Notes: generated by a model from the letters alone, not told the origin. A stretch of 64,000 nucleotides of DNA from Roseibium polysiphoniae (GCF_014842925.1 NZ_JACYXJ010000006.1:248001-312000); one strand, 5' to 3'; shown: positions 9,072 through 18,338, numbered from the stretch's first letter. Numbers and translations are program-made.

Positions 9072-10583
9072 TTACTGGAAAGCTGTCTCGGCGAAGCTTC
9101 TCAGCTTTCGAGAATGCAGGCTCTCGCTTGGCATTGCTCTCAACTTTTCGAGGGCTCGAATTCCGATTTCCAGATGCTGAGCGACCTGACGCTTGTAGAA
9201 GTCCGTCGCCATACCCGGCAGTTTCAGCTCGCCATGGAGCGGCTTGTCGGAGACACACAGCAACGTCCCATAAGGCACACGGAAGCGAAAGCCGTTGGCG
9301 GCGATGGTCGCTGATTCCATGTCGAGCGCGATGGCGCGGGACTGCGAGAACCGCTGGACAAGGCCGCGCTGGTCCCAGAGTTCCCAGTTGCGGTTGTCGA
9401 TGGACGCCACGGTGCCCGTTCGCATCACCCGCTTCAGCTCATAGCCATCATAGCCCGTGATCTCCGTCACGGCATCTTCGAGGGCCACCTGCACCTCTGC
9501 CAGCGGCGGGATCGGCACCCAGGTCGGCAGATCCTGGTTGAGCACATTGTCCTCGCGCACATAACCATGGGCCAGCACGTAGTCGCCGAGGGTCTGACTG
9601 TTGCGCAGGCCGGCACAGTGGCCAAGCATGAGCCAGGCATGGGGCCGCAGCACGGCGACATGGTCCGTAATGGTCTTGGCGTTGGAGGGGCCGACGCCAA
9701 TGTTGACCATCGTGATACCGCCCTGCCCTTTGCGCTTGAGGTGATAGGCCGGCATCTGGGGCAACCGGGCTGGCGCAGTGCCACTGCTGGGCTCCAGATC
9801 ACCGGCGAGGGTGACAAGGTTTCCGGGTTCGACAAAGGCTTCATAACCGCTGTCGGGATCGGCCAGGAGATCGTGTGCCATCCGGCAGAATTCATCGATG
9901 TAGAACTGGTAGTTGGTGAAGAGCACGTAGTTCTGGAAATGCTCCGCAGCCGTTGCCGTGTAATGCTGCAAGCGGTGAAGGGAGTAGTCCACGCGCGGTG
10001 CCGTGAAGGACGACAGAGGCATGACCCCGTCGACCGGCTCATAGGTGCCATTGGCGATGGCATCATCCATCACCGACAGGTCGGGAAGATCGAAGACGTC
10101 GGCCAGCGGCTGATTGAGCTGCGCGGCAGCGGCGCCACCTTCGACATGGGTGCCGTCATAGAATGCAAAGTGAAGCGGGATCGGCATTTCCGAAGCGCCA
10201 ATCATCACCGGCACCTCATGATTGCGCATGAGCAATGAAATTTGCGACTTCAAATAGTGACGGAAAAGATCGGGGCGAGTGACCGTTGTTGCGTGATCGC
10301 CGGGGCCGGAGACGAAGCCATAGGCAAGGCGACTGTCGAGACGGCCATGGCTTTCGGTGACCAGACGAACCTCGGGATAGAACGCCCGAACGCGGCCTTC
10401 ACGGGGCTTGCCGGCGATCAGCTCCTGAAAAGCGTCGCGCAGAAACGCGGTGTTGCGTTCGAAAATCTCGACCAGGCGATCGACAGCCTTGTCAGCATCT
10501 GTGAAGGCCTCAAAGGGGCACTCTGGGGAATATTCGATTGGCCGGGTGGACGAACCGTTCAGAAAGTAAGTGGTGACGGACAA
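9072..10583 (-). CDS. amn: AMP nucleosidase
   Basis: This 503-residue enzyme hydrolyses AMP to adenine and ribose 5-phosphate. It shows the Amn N-terminal domain (to about residue 190) and the nucleoside-phosphorylase-like C-terminal domain with MVNIGVGPSNAKTITDH, HCAGLRNSQTLGDYVLAHGY, and the Glu-containing AIALDMESATIAANG. Length fits the bacterial Amn family. The start is a TTG at 10583, supported by AAGGAG six bases upstream; no better ATG exists nearby. It is convergent with the PhyH gene and divergent from ccrM across 0.5 kb. Confidence 0.95.
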   Translation of the reverse strand: MSVTTYFLNGSSTRPIEYSPECPFEAFTDADKAVDRLVEIFERNTAFLRDAFQELIAGKPREGRVRAFYPEVRLVTESHGRLDSRLAYGFVSGPGDHATTVTRPDLFRHYLKSQISLLMRNHEVPVMIGASEMPIPLHFAFYDGTHVEGGAAAAQLNQPLADVFDLPDLSVMDDAIANGTYEPVDGVMPLSSFTAPRVDYSLHRLQHYTATAAEHFQNYVLFTNYQFYIDEFCRMAHDLLADPDSGYEAFVEPGNLVTLAGDLEPSSGTAPARLPQMPAYHLKRKGQGGITMVNIGVGPSNAKTITDHVAVLRPHAWLMLGHCAGLRNSQTLGDYVLAHGYVREDNVLNQDLPTWVPIPPLAEVQVALEDAVTEITGYDGYELKRVMRTGTVASIDNRNWELWDQRGLVQRFSQSRAIALDMESATIAANGFRFRVPYGTLLCVSDKPLHGELKLPGMATDFYKRQVAQHLEIGIRALEKLRAMPSESLHSRKLRSFAETAFQ

Positions 10584-12228
<1,645 letters not shown>

Positions 12229-12275
12229 GCAGGACACACAAGAGAAACTGGCCTCGCATCCCCGCGGCTCCTAAT

Positions 12276-12310
12276 GGCCCCTGCCTCAGCAATGAAGCAG
12301 GGGCCTTTTC
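12276..12310 (+). terminator. Rho-independent terminator after ccrM
   Basis: A perfect 9-bp stem, GGCCCCTGC / GCAGGGGCC, has a 12-nt loop and is followed by TTTTC. It begins 47 bp after the ccrM stop. Confidence 0.9.
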
Positions 12311-12337
12311 TTTATGTGCACTCAGACGTGTTCAAAA

Positions 12338-12823
12338 CTACGCCGCTGCCGTTGTCTGGCCCGCTCCGCCTGGTGCCTGACGTCTCATCATGGCCTGAAG
12401 GACAAGCCCGATGATGAGCATCATGCCCACATGGCCGACAAACGAGGACTGGGTGTAGGCTCCAAAGCCCATCATGAAGCTGCGGCCGACCAATTGTGCG
12501 AGGAAGCCCTGCGCAACAAACCAAAGAAGAAATCCGACGAGCGCCCCGGAAACGGCAAAACTAAGCCTGCTGACACGCTGCATCAGCAGGACAAGCGAAG
12601 AAAACACCACAGCGCCGATCAGAAAATGCACCGCGAAAGCCGCGGCATAAGGGAGGGGCAGGCCGAGAAACTTTCCAGCCAGGCCCGCAACAAGATTGGC
12701 GGGCTCAAGCCTGACACCGAAGATAACCGGCGAGACCAGCCATCCGTACAGTTCGAAGGCCAGCTCACCGGCGAGCCCCGCCAGGATAATGTTCTTCAGG
12801 TCGCTGCGAGCGAGTAAATTCAT
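12338..12823 (-). CDS. Four-TM hypothetical membrane protein
   Basis: The 161-residue hydrophobic protein has about four predicted membrane helices (near 10-35, 58-80, 88-112 and 125-148) and a short polar C-terminus. I do not recognise a characterised family. It stands alone, convergent with ccrM and separated from the next gene by 265 bp in which I see nothing clear. Codon use looks like its neighbours, so it is probably a genuine gene of unknown role. Confidence 0.7.
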   Translation of the reverse strand: MNLLARSDLKNIILAGLAGELAFELYGWLVSPVIFGVRLEPANLVAGLAGKFLGLPLPYAAAFAVHFLIGAVVFSSLVLLMQRVSRLSFAVSGALVGFLLWFVAQGFLAQLVGRSFMMGFGAYTQSSFVGHVGMMLIIGLVLQAMMRRQAPGGAGQTTAAA

Positions 12824-13088
12824 GAAGTTTGCCTTTCAGGATTGGAAAGATGTCCTGCCACTCAGCAGAAAGGCCGGACACTGCTATCGCATGTTGACTG
12901 AGGCCAACTAAGGGACGCCCCTCCGCAGTTTCAAGCGCATGTCAGCTGAACTAACACCGTTGTTACCGTGCTGTTATGATTGGTGAACCTGGGCACATGC
13001 ATTGTAGGCGAAGCGTTTTGTTCTGGTTTTCGCTGGAACCAGAATGGCCTGCCTCCTAAGGTTGCCACCCAATCTGCGGAGACCTTTC

Positions 13089-13493
13089 ATGCCCCAAAGC
13101 CTTGCCCACGTCGCTCTTGTCGTCCGTGACTACGACGAAGCCCTTGCGTTTTATGTCGGCCAGCTGGGCTTTGAGCTTGTGGAGGACACCTACCAGCCCG
13201 AGCAGGATAAAAGGTGGGTCTTGGTGAAACCAAAGGGTGAAGGTGCAGCTTCAATTGTGCTGGCCCGCGTGTCCAATGATCATCAGGCAGACTACATCGG
13301 CGACCAGGCCGGCGGCCGTGTGTTTCTGTTTTTAAGGACCGATGATTTCTGGCGTGACTATGAAGCCTACCGGGCCCAAGGCATCGAGTTCATTCGTGAG
13401 CCGAACGAAGCGCCTTATGGCATCGTGTCCGTCTTTAAAGATCTCTATGGCAACCTTTGGGATCTGGTGCAGTTCACCGACGGCCGGGCGTGA
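13089..13493 (+). CDS. VOC-family (glyoxalase/bleomycin-resistance fold) protein
   Basis: The 134-residue single VOC domain opens with SLAHVALVVRDYDEALAFYVGQLGFELVEDT in part, and closes with PYGIVSVFKDLYGNLWDLVQF, the usual C-terminal beta-strand with a metal-ligand Glu replaced by Asp. The start is ATG 13089, with GGAG eight bases upstream; the upstream in-frame ATG at 13044 adds a non-family extension. Members include lyases, dioxygenases and resistance proteins; the substrate is unknown. Confidence 0.85.
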   Translation: MPQSLAHVALVVRDYDEALAFYVGQLGFELVEDTYQPEQDKRWVLVKPKGEGAASIVLARVSNDHQADYIGDQAGGRVFLFLRTDDFWRDYEAYRAQGIEFIREPNEAPYGIVSVFKDLYGNLWDLVQFTDGRA

Positions 13494-13513
13494 AGGAACC
13501 CCGCGGCGTCCTC

Positions 13514-14113
13514 TCAGTCCACGATAATCACCTGCCCCGTGGCCGCGCCCTCGACGCTCTTGTCATAAGCGAGACCGACGCGGCGGGATGAAACTGGGTC
13601 GTGGCCTGGAAACCAGCTGCCATATTTGGGTGCGGACACGTCCAGAAGTCCGGGGCTCACCACATTGACCCTGAGCCCCCTCGACATCTCGATGGCGGCG
13701 GCCTTCACGAAACCGCCTAGTGCTCCGTTCGCCGTTGCAGCTGAGGCACCCGTTCGGATCGGCTCACGATCAAGAATTCCGCTAGTCAAGGTAAAGGAAC
13801 CGCCATCCGGAAGCCTTTCCAATCCCGCGAGCACCAGGTTGACCTGCCCCATGACCTTTTCTCGCAATGTCGACATGAAGTCCTCGCTGGTGAAGTCTGC
13901 CAGGGGACTGAAGTGCACATCCCCGGCGGTGCAGACGACAGCATCCACCGCACCGGCGTTTGCGTACATGGCTTCGACGGAAGATCGGTCGGCGATGTCT
14001 ACACGCAGATCGCCGCTCGACCTCCCCGCCATGACAAGCTCATGGCGAGCACCCAGCTCAGCACAGACGGCCTGGCCAATATCACCTTTGGCTCCAATGA
14101 CGATGATTCTCAT
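13514..14113 (-). CDS. Short-chain dehydrogenase/reductase (short form)
   Basis: At 199 residues this is a compact SDR. The nucleotide-binding motif is IVIGAKGDIGQAV, and DAVVCTAGDVHF corresponds to the NNAG region. The usual YxxxK is replaced: around TGASAATANGALGGFVKAAA the Tyr is missing while a Lys remains. Such Tyr-less SDRs (similar to the YP_/NmrA-like short reductases) occur widely, and activity is uncertain. It overlaps the merR stop by 4 bp (ATGA), so the two are translationally coupled and share the MerR-type promoter. Confidence 0.85.
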   Translation of the reverse strand: MRIIVIGAKGDIGQAVCAELGARHELVMAGRSSGDLRVDIADRSSVEAMYANAGAVDAVVCTAGDVHFSPLADFTSEDFMSTLREKVMGQVNLVLAGLERLPDGGSFTLTSGILDREPIRTGASAATANGALGGFVKAAAIEMSRGLRVNVVSPGLLDVSAPKYGSWFPGHDPVSSRRVGLAYDKSVEGAATGQVIIVD

Positions 14114-14472
14114 GCTGGGACCTCTTCGATTTCTGCATAAAGACCGAGTTTGCGCTCAAGCAGACTGGCGCAATGATCAAGAGCAGCCCGCTTGGTTTCA
14201 AGGTGTTCGGCGTGATCCAGCAGCACCTGTTTGCGCTCCGAAATGGTGCGATTGCCCGAGCGATAAAGCTCTGCAAAGTGCCGCATCTTTTCAAGCGGCA
14301 TTCCCGTTTCCCGCAGCGAAGACATGAGGACAAGCCAATCGACGTTTTCGGCCGAGAACTTGCGATTTCCATCCAGCCCACGGCCGATCGGCGGCAATAG
14401 ACCCGACTTTTCGTAGAACCGGATGGTGTCAACGCTCAGCCCGCTCACAGAGGCAGCTTCTGAAATTCGCAT
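14110..14472 (-). CDS. MerR-family transcriptional regulator
   Basis: The 120-residue regulator starts MRISEAASVSGLSVDTIRFYEKSGLLPP, shortened here, with the winged helix-turn-helix in the first 70 residues, followed by a dimerisation coiled coil (SERKQVLLDHAEHLETKRAAL). I chose ATG 14472 because AAAGGCGG precedes it; an upstream ATG at 14514 adds 14 unconserved residues. There is a single Cys (HCASLL) in the coiled coil and no metal-binding Cys cluster, so an organic or redox signal is more likely than a metal. It is coupled to the SDR gene downstream. Confidence 0.9.
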   Translation of the reverse strand: MRISEAASVSGLSVDTIRFYEKSGLLPPIGRGLDGNRKFSAENVDWLVLMSSLRETGMPLEKMRHFAELYRSGNRTISERKQVLLDHAEHLETKRAALDHCASLLERKLGLYAEIEEVPA

Positions 14473-14533
14473 CGTGTCCGCCTTTCCAGTTTTCACCGTC
14501 GATGAAAACTTCATTCTCGATCATGACGCAGCA

Positions 14534-14564
14534 AGCCTACTCGCCTGGAGTGGCTCCAGATCAA
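14534..14564 (-). promoter_or_regulatory. MerR-type promoter with 19-bp spacer and operator palindrome
   Basis: On the minus strand TTGATC (14564-14559) and TAGGCT (14539-14534) are separated by exactly 19 bp. The spacer and the end of the -35 contain the dyad CTGGAG-N3-CTCCAG (14545-14559). Over-long spacers with an internal dyad are the hallmark of MerR-activated promoters. It lies about 60 bp upstream of the merR start and points at merR-SDR, suggesting autoregulation. Confidence 0.75.
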
Positions 14565-14799
14565 GCGAAATCTTCAGCGTGGAATGCGGTCAAACGCATC
14601 GACCGCTTTCCTTTCACATGCACGCTTCCCGCCCGTCCTCTTGAAAGAACGCTCGCCTCACGGACCGGAGGATCTGATGACGCTTTCACTCACAGAGGTG
14701 ATTCTGGCGGCGCTGTTTCTTGCGTCTCACGCGCGCCGGGAGCAACCGCGTCGAGGGTCTACCGCGAGGCAGCGAGCGGAACAATATGAGGATCTGAAC

Positions 14800-15570
14800 A
14801 TGCCGACCCCAACGCCAATCGCTCTGATCAAACCGGCCAACCGGCTGTTTGCGACGATCGACATCGACACGCATGCAAATGTGTTCACTCCAGGTCAGCT
14901 TCCCAGCACCTACTACATGACCGGAGCAGGTCCCTTCCTACGGTTGCGGCCCTTGCACAGGTCCGGCTTTGGCATGTTCGAGAGGCCGACACGGGTTGTT
15001 GGGCTCTACACTGGAACCTGGGTTTCAGGCGAGAGCTTTGAGGAAAATCGTGATGACAACGACAACATCCTGTTTTCATATCTCGGCGATAATGCAACGG
15101 ACATCACCGCAGCCATTGCCACCCTCAAGCTCAACGCCAAGACCACCCAGGAAATCATCGATCAAAATGCTGCTGTTCACAGGCCTGATCTCAACAATTC
15201 CATTGTCTACGTGGACAGCGGCCCGTTGGAAGGCAGTGTCTTTGGCGGCGATCAGGTCAAGACCAACAATTACTACCGGCCAATGAAGGTGGTGGACGCC
15301 ACGGCTGCAGATCGCAATGCCCACACCGGCCATGCCTTCGCCAGCTCGGAGGCCGCAGAGACCTTCTATGGAGTTCACTACCCCGCCCTGTTGGATCAGC
15401 TCATGCAACTCGGCCAGTCCGCCCAGGTGATCAAGACAGACATGAGCCCACGTGGTGTGACCGTTGAAACGCCGATCCAGACCGACCTGCAATATTACCC
15501 GGAAGCCATGTTCGAAAATCGTGCAGCTCAGCTCAATTTCCTCAAACGCCTCTATATGAGCTTCGTTTGA
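14800..15570 (+). CDS. Hypothetical protein, 256 aa
   Basis: I do not recognise this family. From ATG 14800 (GAGG 8 nt upstream) the protein has 256 residues, no signal peptide and no clear membrane helix. It looks globular, with aromatic-rich segments such as STYYMTGAGPFLRL, FSYLGDNATDITAAI and NNYYRPMKVVDATAADRNAH. An in-frame ATG at 14677 with its own GGAGG would add 41 residues, including a weakly hydrophobic stretch, and cannot be excluded. It is divergent from the merR-SDR operon; the intervening 330 bp holds the MerR-type promoter, and nothing else was recognised. Confidence 0.7.
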   Translation: MPTPTPIALIKPANRLFATIDIDTHANVFTPGQLPSTYYMTGAGPFLRLRPLHRSGFGMFERPTRVVGLYTGTWVSGESFEENRDDNDNILFSYLGDNATDITAAIATLKLNAKTTQEIIDQNAAVHRPDLNNSIVYVDSGPLEGSVFGGDQVKTNNYYRPMKVVDATAADRNAHTGHAFASSEAAETFYGVHYPALLDQLMQLGQSAQVIKTDMSPRGVTVETPIQTDLQYYPEAMFENRAAQLNFLKRLYMSFV

Positions 15571-15588
15571 TCCTTACGTCGCGCTCGC

Positions 15589-15625
15589 TCATCCTGAGGC
15601 AGCCCTTAAGGCTTCCTCAGGATGA
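15589..15625. repeat. Long near-perfect palindrome (REP-like or bidirectional hairpin)
   Basis: TCATCCTGAGG and its exact complement CCTCAGGATGA flank an inner AGCC-CTTAA-GGCT hairpin, giving a roughly 15-bp stem with one mismatch. It lies between the convergent hypothetical gene and tyrS and has no T-tract on either side. The arm resembles REP-like palindromes common in alphaproteobacterial intergenic regions; copy number cannot be judged from one window. Confidence 0.6.
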
Positions 15626-15646
15626 AGCTGCGGGTGCGTTCCCTCC

Positions 15647-16927
15647 TCACTCAAACCGGACAAGGGCCTTACGGCGCTTGCCGGCAGCGAGGGTCAGGGC
15701 ATCCTTCGCGCCGATGTCGCCGCTTGAGATCCGGCGGCGCGGGTCATCGACAACCTTGGAGTTGAGGCGCACACCACCGCCTTCCACGAGCCGCCGGGCA
15801 TCCCCATTGGACGTGGCAAAACCGACATCAACCAGAAGCTCCAGGAGCCCCAGGCCTTCAGCCAGTCTCACCAGGGGCAGACGATGGGTCGGCTCCAGAT
15901 TGTCCGCCTGACCGGCAAACAAGGCATCGCCCTGCTCCAGCGCATGACGTGCGGCTTCTGCGCCATGAACGATGGTGGTCACCTGGGTTGCCAGGATTTT
16001 CTTTGCCTCATTCAACTCCGCGCCCTGAAGCTCGGAGAGACGGATCACTTCATTCATCGGCAGCTCGGTGAAGAGGCGCAGGAACTTCGGCACATCCGCG
16101 TCCGCCGTGTTGCGCCAGAACTGCCAGAAAGCAAAAGGCGACAAATGCTCGGGGTGCAGCCAGACGGCGCCCGCAGCCGTCTTGCCCATTTTCGCCCCGC
16201 TCGCGGTGGTGATCAGCGGCACGGTCAGGCCGAAGAGCTGCCGCCCCTCGCCTTTTCGTCCCAGCTCGACGCCGTTGATGATGTTGCCCCATTGGTCGGA
16301 TCCACCAACCTGCAAGGAGCAGTCATGCCTGCGGGCAAGCTCGAGAAAATCGACCGCCTGGAGCATCATGTAGCAGAACTCCAGCACGGTCAGAGGCATC
16401 TGGGCGTCCAGCCGCGACTTGACGCTGTCGAAGGTCATCATGCGGTTGACGGTGAAATGGGCGCCGTAATCGCGCAGGAACTCGAGAAAGCGGAATTCGG
16501 TGAGCCACTCAGCATTGTCGACGAGCTGCGCGCCGTCCTCGCCTTCCAGATCCAGCAAGCGTTCTATGGAGCGCCGGATACCCGCGATGTTGGCCGCGAT
16601 CTGCTGCTGTTCCAAGAGAGGGCGTGCTTCATTTCGAAAGCTCGGGTCGCCAACCTGGGACGTGCCACCGCCGAGAACGATGATCGGCTTGTGACCAAGC
16701 TTCTGCAGCCAACGCATGGTCATCAGCGGCATCAAATGGCCCACGTGGAGACTGGCGGCCGTTGCGTCAAATCCGGCGTAGGCTGTCACAGGCCCGGCGG
16801 CCAGCTTGGCATCCAGTGCTTCCAGATCGGTGCATTGATGCACCAGTCCGCGTTCCAACAGAACCTGCAGGGCTTCAGACTTGAGTTTTGCGGCCGGCTT
16901 GCCGGCTTCGATCATGTGATTTGTCAT
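15647..16927 (-). CDS. tyrS: Tyrosyl-tRNA synthetase
   Basis: This 426-residue class I synthetase charges tRNA-Tyr. The HIGH-like motif is HVGH at 61-64, the KMSKS-like motif is KMGKT at 246-250, and GGSDQWGN marks the tyrosine/ATP pocket. A C-terminal S4-type RNA-binding domain (GDARRLVEGGGVRLNSKVV) completes the TyrRS-1 architecture. AGGA precedes the ATG by 8 nt. The 5' leader carries a Tyr-rich reading frame, a terminator and alternative hairpins, described separately, suggesting attenuation by charged tRNA-Tyr. Confidence 0.97.
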   Translation of the reverse strand: MTNHMIEAGKPAAKLKSEALQVLLERGLVHQCTDLEALDAKLAAGPVTAYAGFDATAASLHVGHLMPLMTMRWLQKLGHKPIIVLGGGTSQVGDPSFRNEARPLLEQQQIAANIAGIRRSIERLLDLEGEDGAQLVDNAEWLTEFRFLEFLRDYGAHFTVNRMMTFDSVKSRLDAQMPLTVLEFCYMMLQAVDFLELARRHDCSLQVGGSDQWGNIINGVELGRKGEGRQLFGLTVPLITTASGAKMGKTAAGAVWLHPEHLSPFAFWQFWRNTADADVPKFLRLFTELPMNEVIRLSELQGAELNEAKKILATQVTTIVHGAEAARHALEQGDALFAGQADNLEPTHRLPLVRLAEGLGLLELLVDVGFATSNGDARRLVEGGGVRLNSKVVDDPRRRISSGDIGAKDALTLAAGKRRKALVRFE

Positions 16928-16930
16928 TTC

Positions 16931-16961
16931 GGCTTTCCTGGGGGTTTGCCCGCCAGGAGCC
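16931..16961 (-). promoter_or_regulatory. Hairpin overlapping the tyrS ribosome-binding site
   Basis: On the minus strand GGCTCCTGG and CCAGGAAAGCC can pair around an 11-nt loop. The 3' arm contains the AGGA ribosome site of tyrS, so the fold could mask translation initiation. It is separate from, and downstream of, the leader terminator. Confidence 0.45.
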
Positions 16962-16969
16962 TTGAAACC

Positions 16970-16998
16970 AAAAAGCCGCCTGACGCGGCGGCTTTTTT
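16970..16998 (-). terminator. Leader (attenuator) terminator of tyrS
   Basis: On the minus strand GCCGCC-GCGTCA-GGCGGC is followed by TTTTT, flanked by complementary A residues. It sits between the leader peptide and the tyrS start, 43 bp before the ATG, where a terminator makes sense only as an attenuator. Its 5' arm AGCCGCCG is also complementary to CGGCGGCT inside the leader frame (plus-strand positions 17030-17037). Confidence 0.8.
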
Positions 16999-17023
16999 GA
17001 GGTTCTAGAAGTGAGACAAGATC

Positions 17024-17092
17024 CTACGCAGCCGCCGATATGTCGGTGACGTAATAAAAGTACACAAAAGTGGGTGCGGCGATCTGCTTCAT
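17024..17092 (-). CDS. Candidate Tyr/Phe-rich leader peptide of tyrS (22 aa)
   Basis: A 22-codon frame begins at ATG 17092 and ends with TAG at 17026-17024. Codons 9-14 encode F-V-Y-F-Y-Y, so three of six are tyrosine and two phenylalanine. The last five codons (S-A-A-A region) contain the antiterminator arm CGGCGGCT. No ribosome site precedes the ATG, but the candidate promoter would start transcription at or next to it, as in the leaderless trpL of Sinorhizobium meliloti. A ribosome stalled at Tyr codon 14 would leave the antiterminator arm free; one reaching the stop would cover it. Confidence 0.7.
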   Translation of the reverse strand: MKQIAAPTFVYFYYVTDISAAA

Positions 17093-17099
17093 GGAGCTT

Positions 17100-17129
17100 T
17101 AAATGCGGGAAGTTCACAGAGGTTGTCAA
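17100..17129 (-). promoter_or_regulatory. Candidate promoter of the tyrS leader transcript
   Basis: On the minus strand a perfect TTGACA (17129-17124) is followed after 18 bp by CATTTA (17105-17100). Expected initiation is at about 17092-17093, which is the A of the leader-peptide ATG. The -10 is weak. Confidence 0.55.
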
Positions 17130-17170
17130 GCTGGATCGAAACTAAATTTCACGCCCTGAGATTGATCACA

Positions 17171-17842
17171 TCAAGAAACAGCCGTTTCGTCGGAGACACG
17201 AGCCCCTAGCCCAATCAGCTCCGTACTGAAACTCGGCCACTTTTCGGGAAAAGCCGTCAACAAGGCCGGCTCGATAACCTCGACCTCATACCCCCTTTGA
17301 AGCGCGCCCTTGGCAGTGAGCTGAACGCAATGACAGGCATCGAGGCCGACGAGCTTAAGGGACCCGATCCCTTTTTCGGCCAAATAGGCGTCGAAGTCTT
17401 TGTTGGAAAAAGTGTCGCCAATAGATTTTTCGAACACAGGCTCAGATCCAACATCCAGCTCGCGGTCAAGCCGAAGACCGTCCCGACCGGGTGTTCCGAT
17501 TCCTCCCGACGCGATCTTCATGGCAAGGATGACAGGTAGATCCCGGAAGACATTTTGAACAAAGATCACATCCTCACCATCCTGCCGCGCTTTTGAAATC
17601 AGTCTGTTCGTTCTGGCAAGAACCTGTTTCCGCTCCTCTGGGTCAAAAGCGTTCTTGCCGGTATTCCGCGTGAAATCCTCCTGAATATCGATGATGACAA
17701 GCGCGGACCTCCGCCGGGTTTTAACGTCAATCTTCACACCTCGTGTCGGCGTGCCCAGTTTCCGTAGAACCAGGACCGACCAGAAGACAAGGCCTGCGAC
17801 GATCAGTCCTCCGACGGCGGCCAACAGCCAAATCAGCTCCAT
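17171..17842 (-). CDS. Membrane-anchored cysteine hydrolase (isochorismatase-like)
   Basis: This 223-residue protein has an N-terminal membrane helix (about 2-25, ELIWLLAAVGGLIVAGLVFW) followed by an isochorismatase-like fold. The catalytic Asp lies in LVIIDIQEDF and the nucleophile Cys in LVGLDACHCVQ, with a central Lys expected in between (VFEKSIGDTF). The start is ATG 17842 with AGGAG 8 nt upstream; the frame extends further but overlaps marR. Family members hydrolyse nicotinamide, carbamoyl compounds or isochorismate; the anchored form here has no assigned substrate. It is probably cotranscribed with the MarR gene. Confidence 0.85.
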   Translation of the reverse strand: MELIWLLAAVGGLIVAGLVFWSVLVLRKLGTPTRGVKIDVKTRRRSALVIIDIQEDFTRNTGKNAFDPEERKQVLARTNRLISKARQDGEDVIFVQNVFRDLPVILAMKIASGGIGTPGRDGLRLDRELDVGSEPVFEKSIGDTFSNKDFDAYLAEKGIGSLKLVGLDACHCVQLTAKGALQRGYEVEVIEPALLTAFPEKWPSFSTELIGLGARVSDETAVS

Positions 17843-17861
17843 TTGAAATCTCCTTGCTGGA

Positions 17862-18338
17862 TCACTCGAGGCCACGAGGCCGGTTGGGGTCATCCTCGAA
17901 TTCAGCGAAATGATCGAGCAACGCGCAGACGACTTGCTGCGCCGCAGCCACCTCGGCTGACGAGAATCTCTTGCTGACAAGCGCAATATCTGCGTCTTCA
18001 CCCGCTCTGATTTCGCCGAATTGCGTACGTCCGCTGTCGGTCAACGCGAAGAGTGGTGAGCGTTTATGCGCTGGATTGGGGTGCCGTCCGATCAATCCCA
18101 ATTTCTCCAGGTCATTCACCAGGAGTTGGATCTGCTGACGCGCCAGGAACAGTGCCCGGCCAATGTCCGGGACAGACGTTGCTCCCGCCTCGTCCAGGAC
18201 TTCCATAACTGCGCGCATGCCGACGGATATGCCGGTGCCAACGAGTTTGGCTTCAACGGCTCTCGCCAGTCGCCGATGCACCGGACGTATTAGTCGGATG
18301 AGCTCATAAAGCTCCGAAGTTTCAGCAGCACCACTCAT
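17862..18338 (-). CDS. MarR-family transcriptional regulator
   Basis: The 158-residue regulator has the winged helix (TSVPDIGRALFLARQQIQLLV, with wing NPAHKRSPLFALT) flanked by dimerisation helices. It lies 19 bp upstream of the cysteine hydrolase gene, which it probably controls. A perfect 23-bp palindrome begins on its start codon and overlaps the promoter, so autorepression is likely. MarR proteins commonly respond to phenolic or aromatic ligands; the ligand here is unknown. Confidence 0.9.
   Translation of the reverse strand: MSGAAETSELYELIRLIRPVHRRLARAVEAKLVGTGISVGMRAVMEVLDEAGATSVPDIGRALFLARQQIQLLVNDLEKLGLIGRHPNPAHKRSPLFALTDSGRTQFGEIRAGEDADIALVSKRFSSAEVAAAQQVVCALLDHFAEFEDDPNRPRGLE

Noticed and set aside
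16875-17129. An 84-codon minus-strand frame overlapping the tyrS leader and start
   Set aside because: It is out of frame with tyrS and the leader peptide, is rich in Arg/His/Cys, and runs through the terminator.
17162-17174. TTGAT-CAC-ATCAA resembling an FNR box
   Set aside because: The spacer is 3, not 4 bp, and it lies at the end of the cysteine hydrolase gene, not in a promoter.
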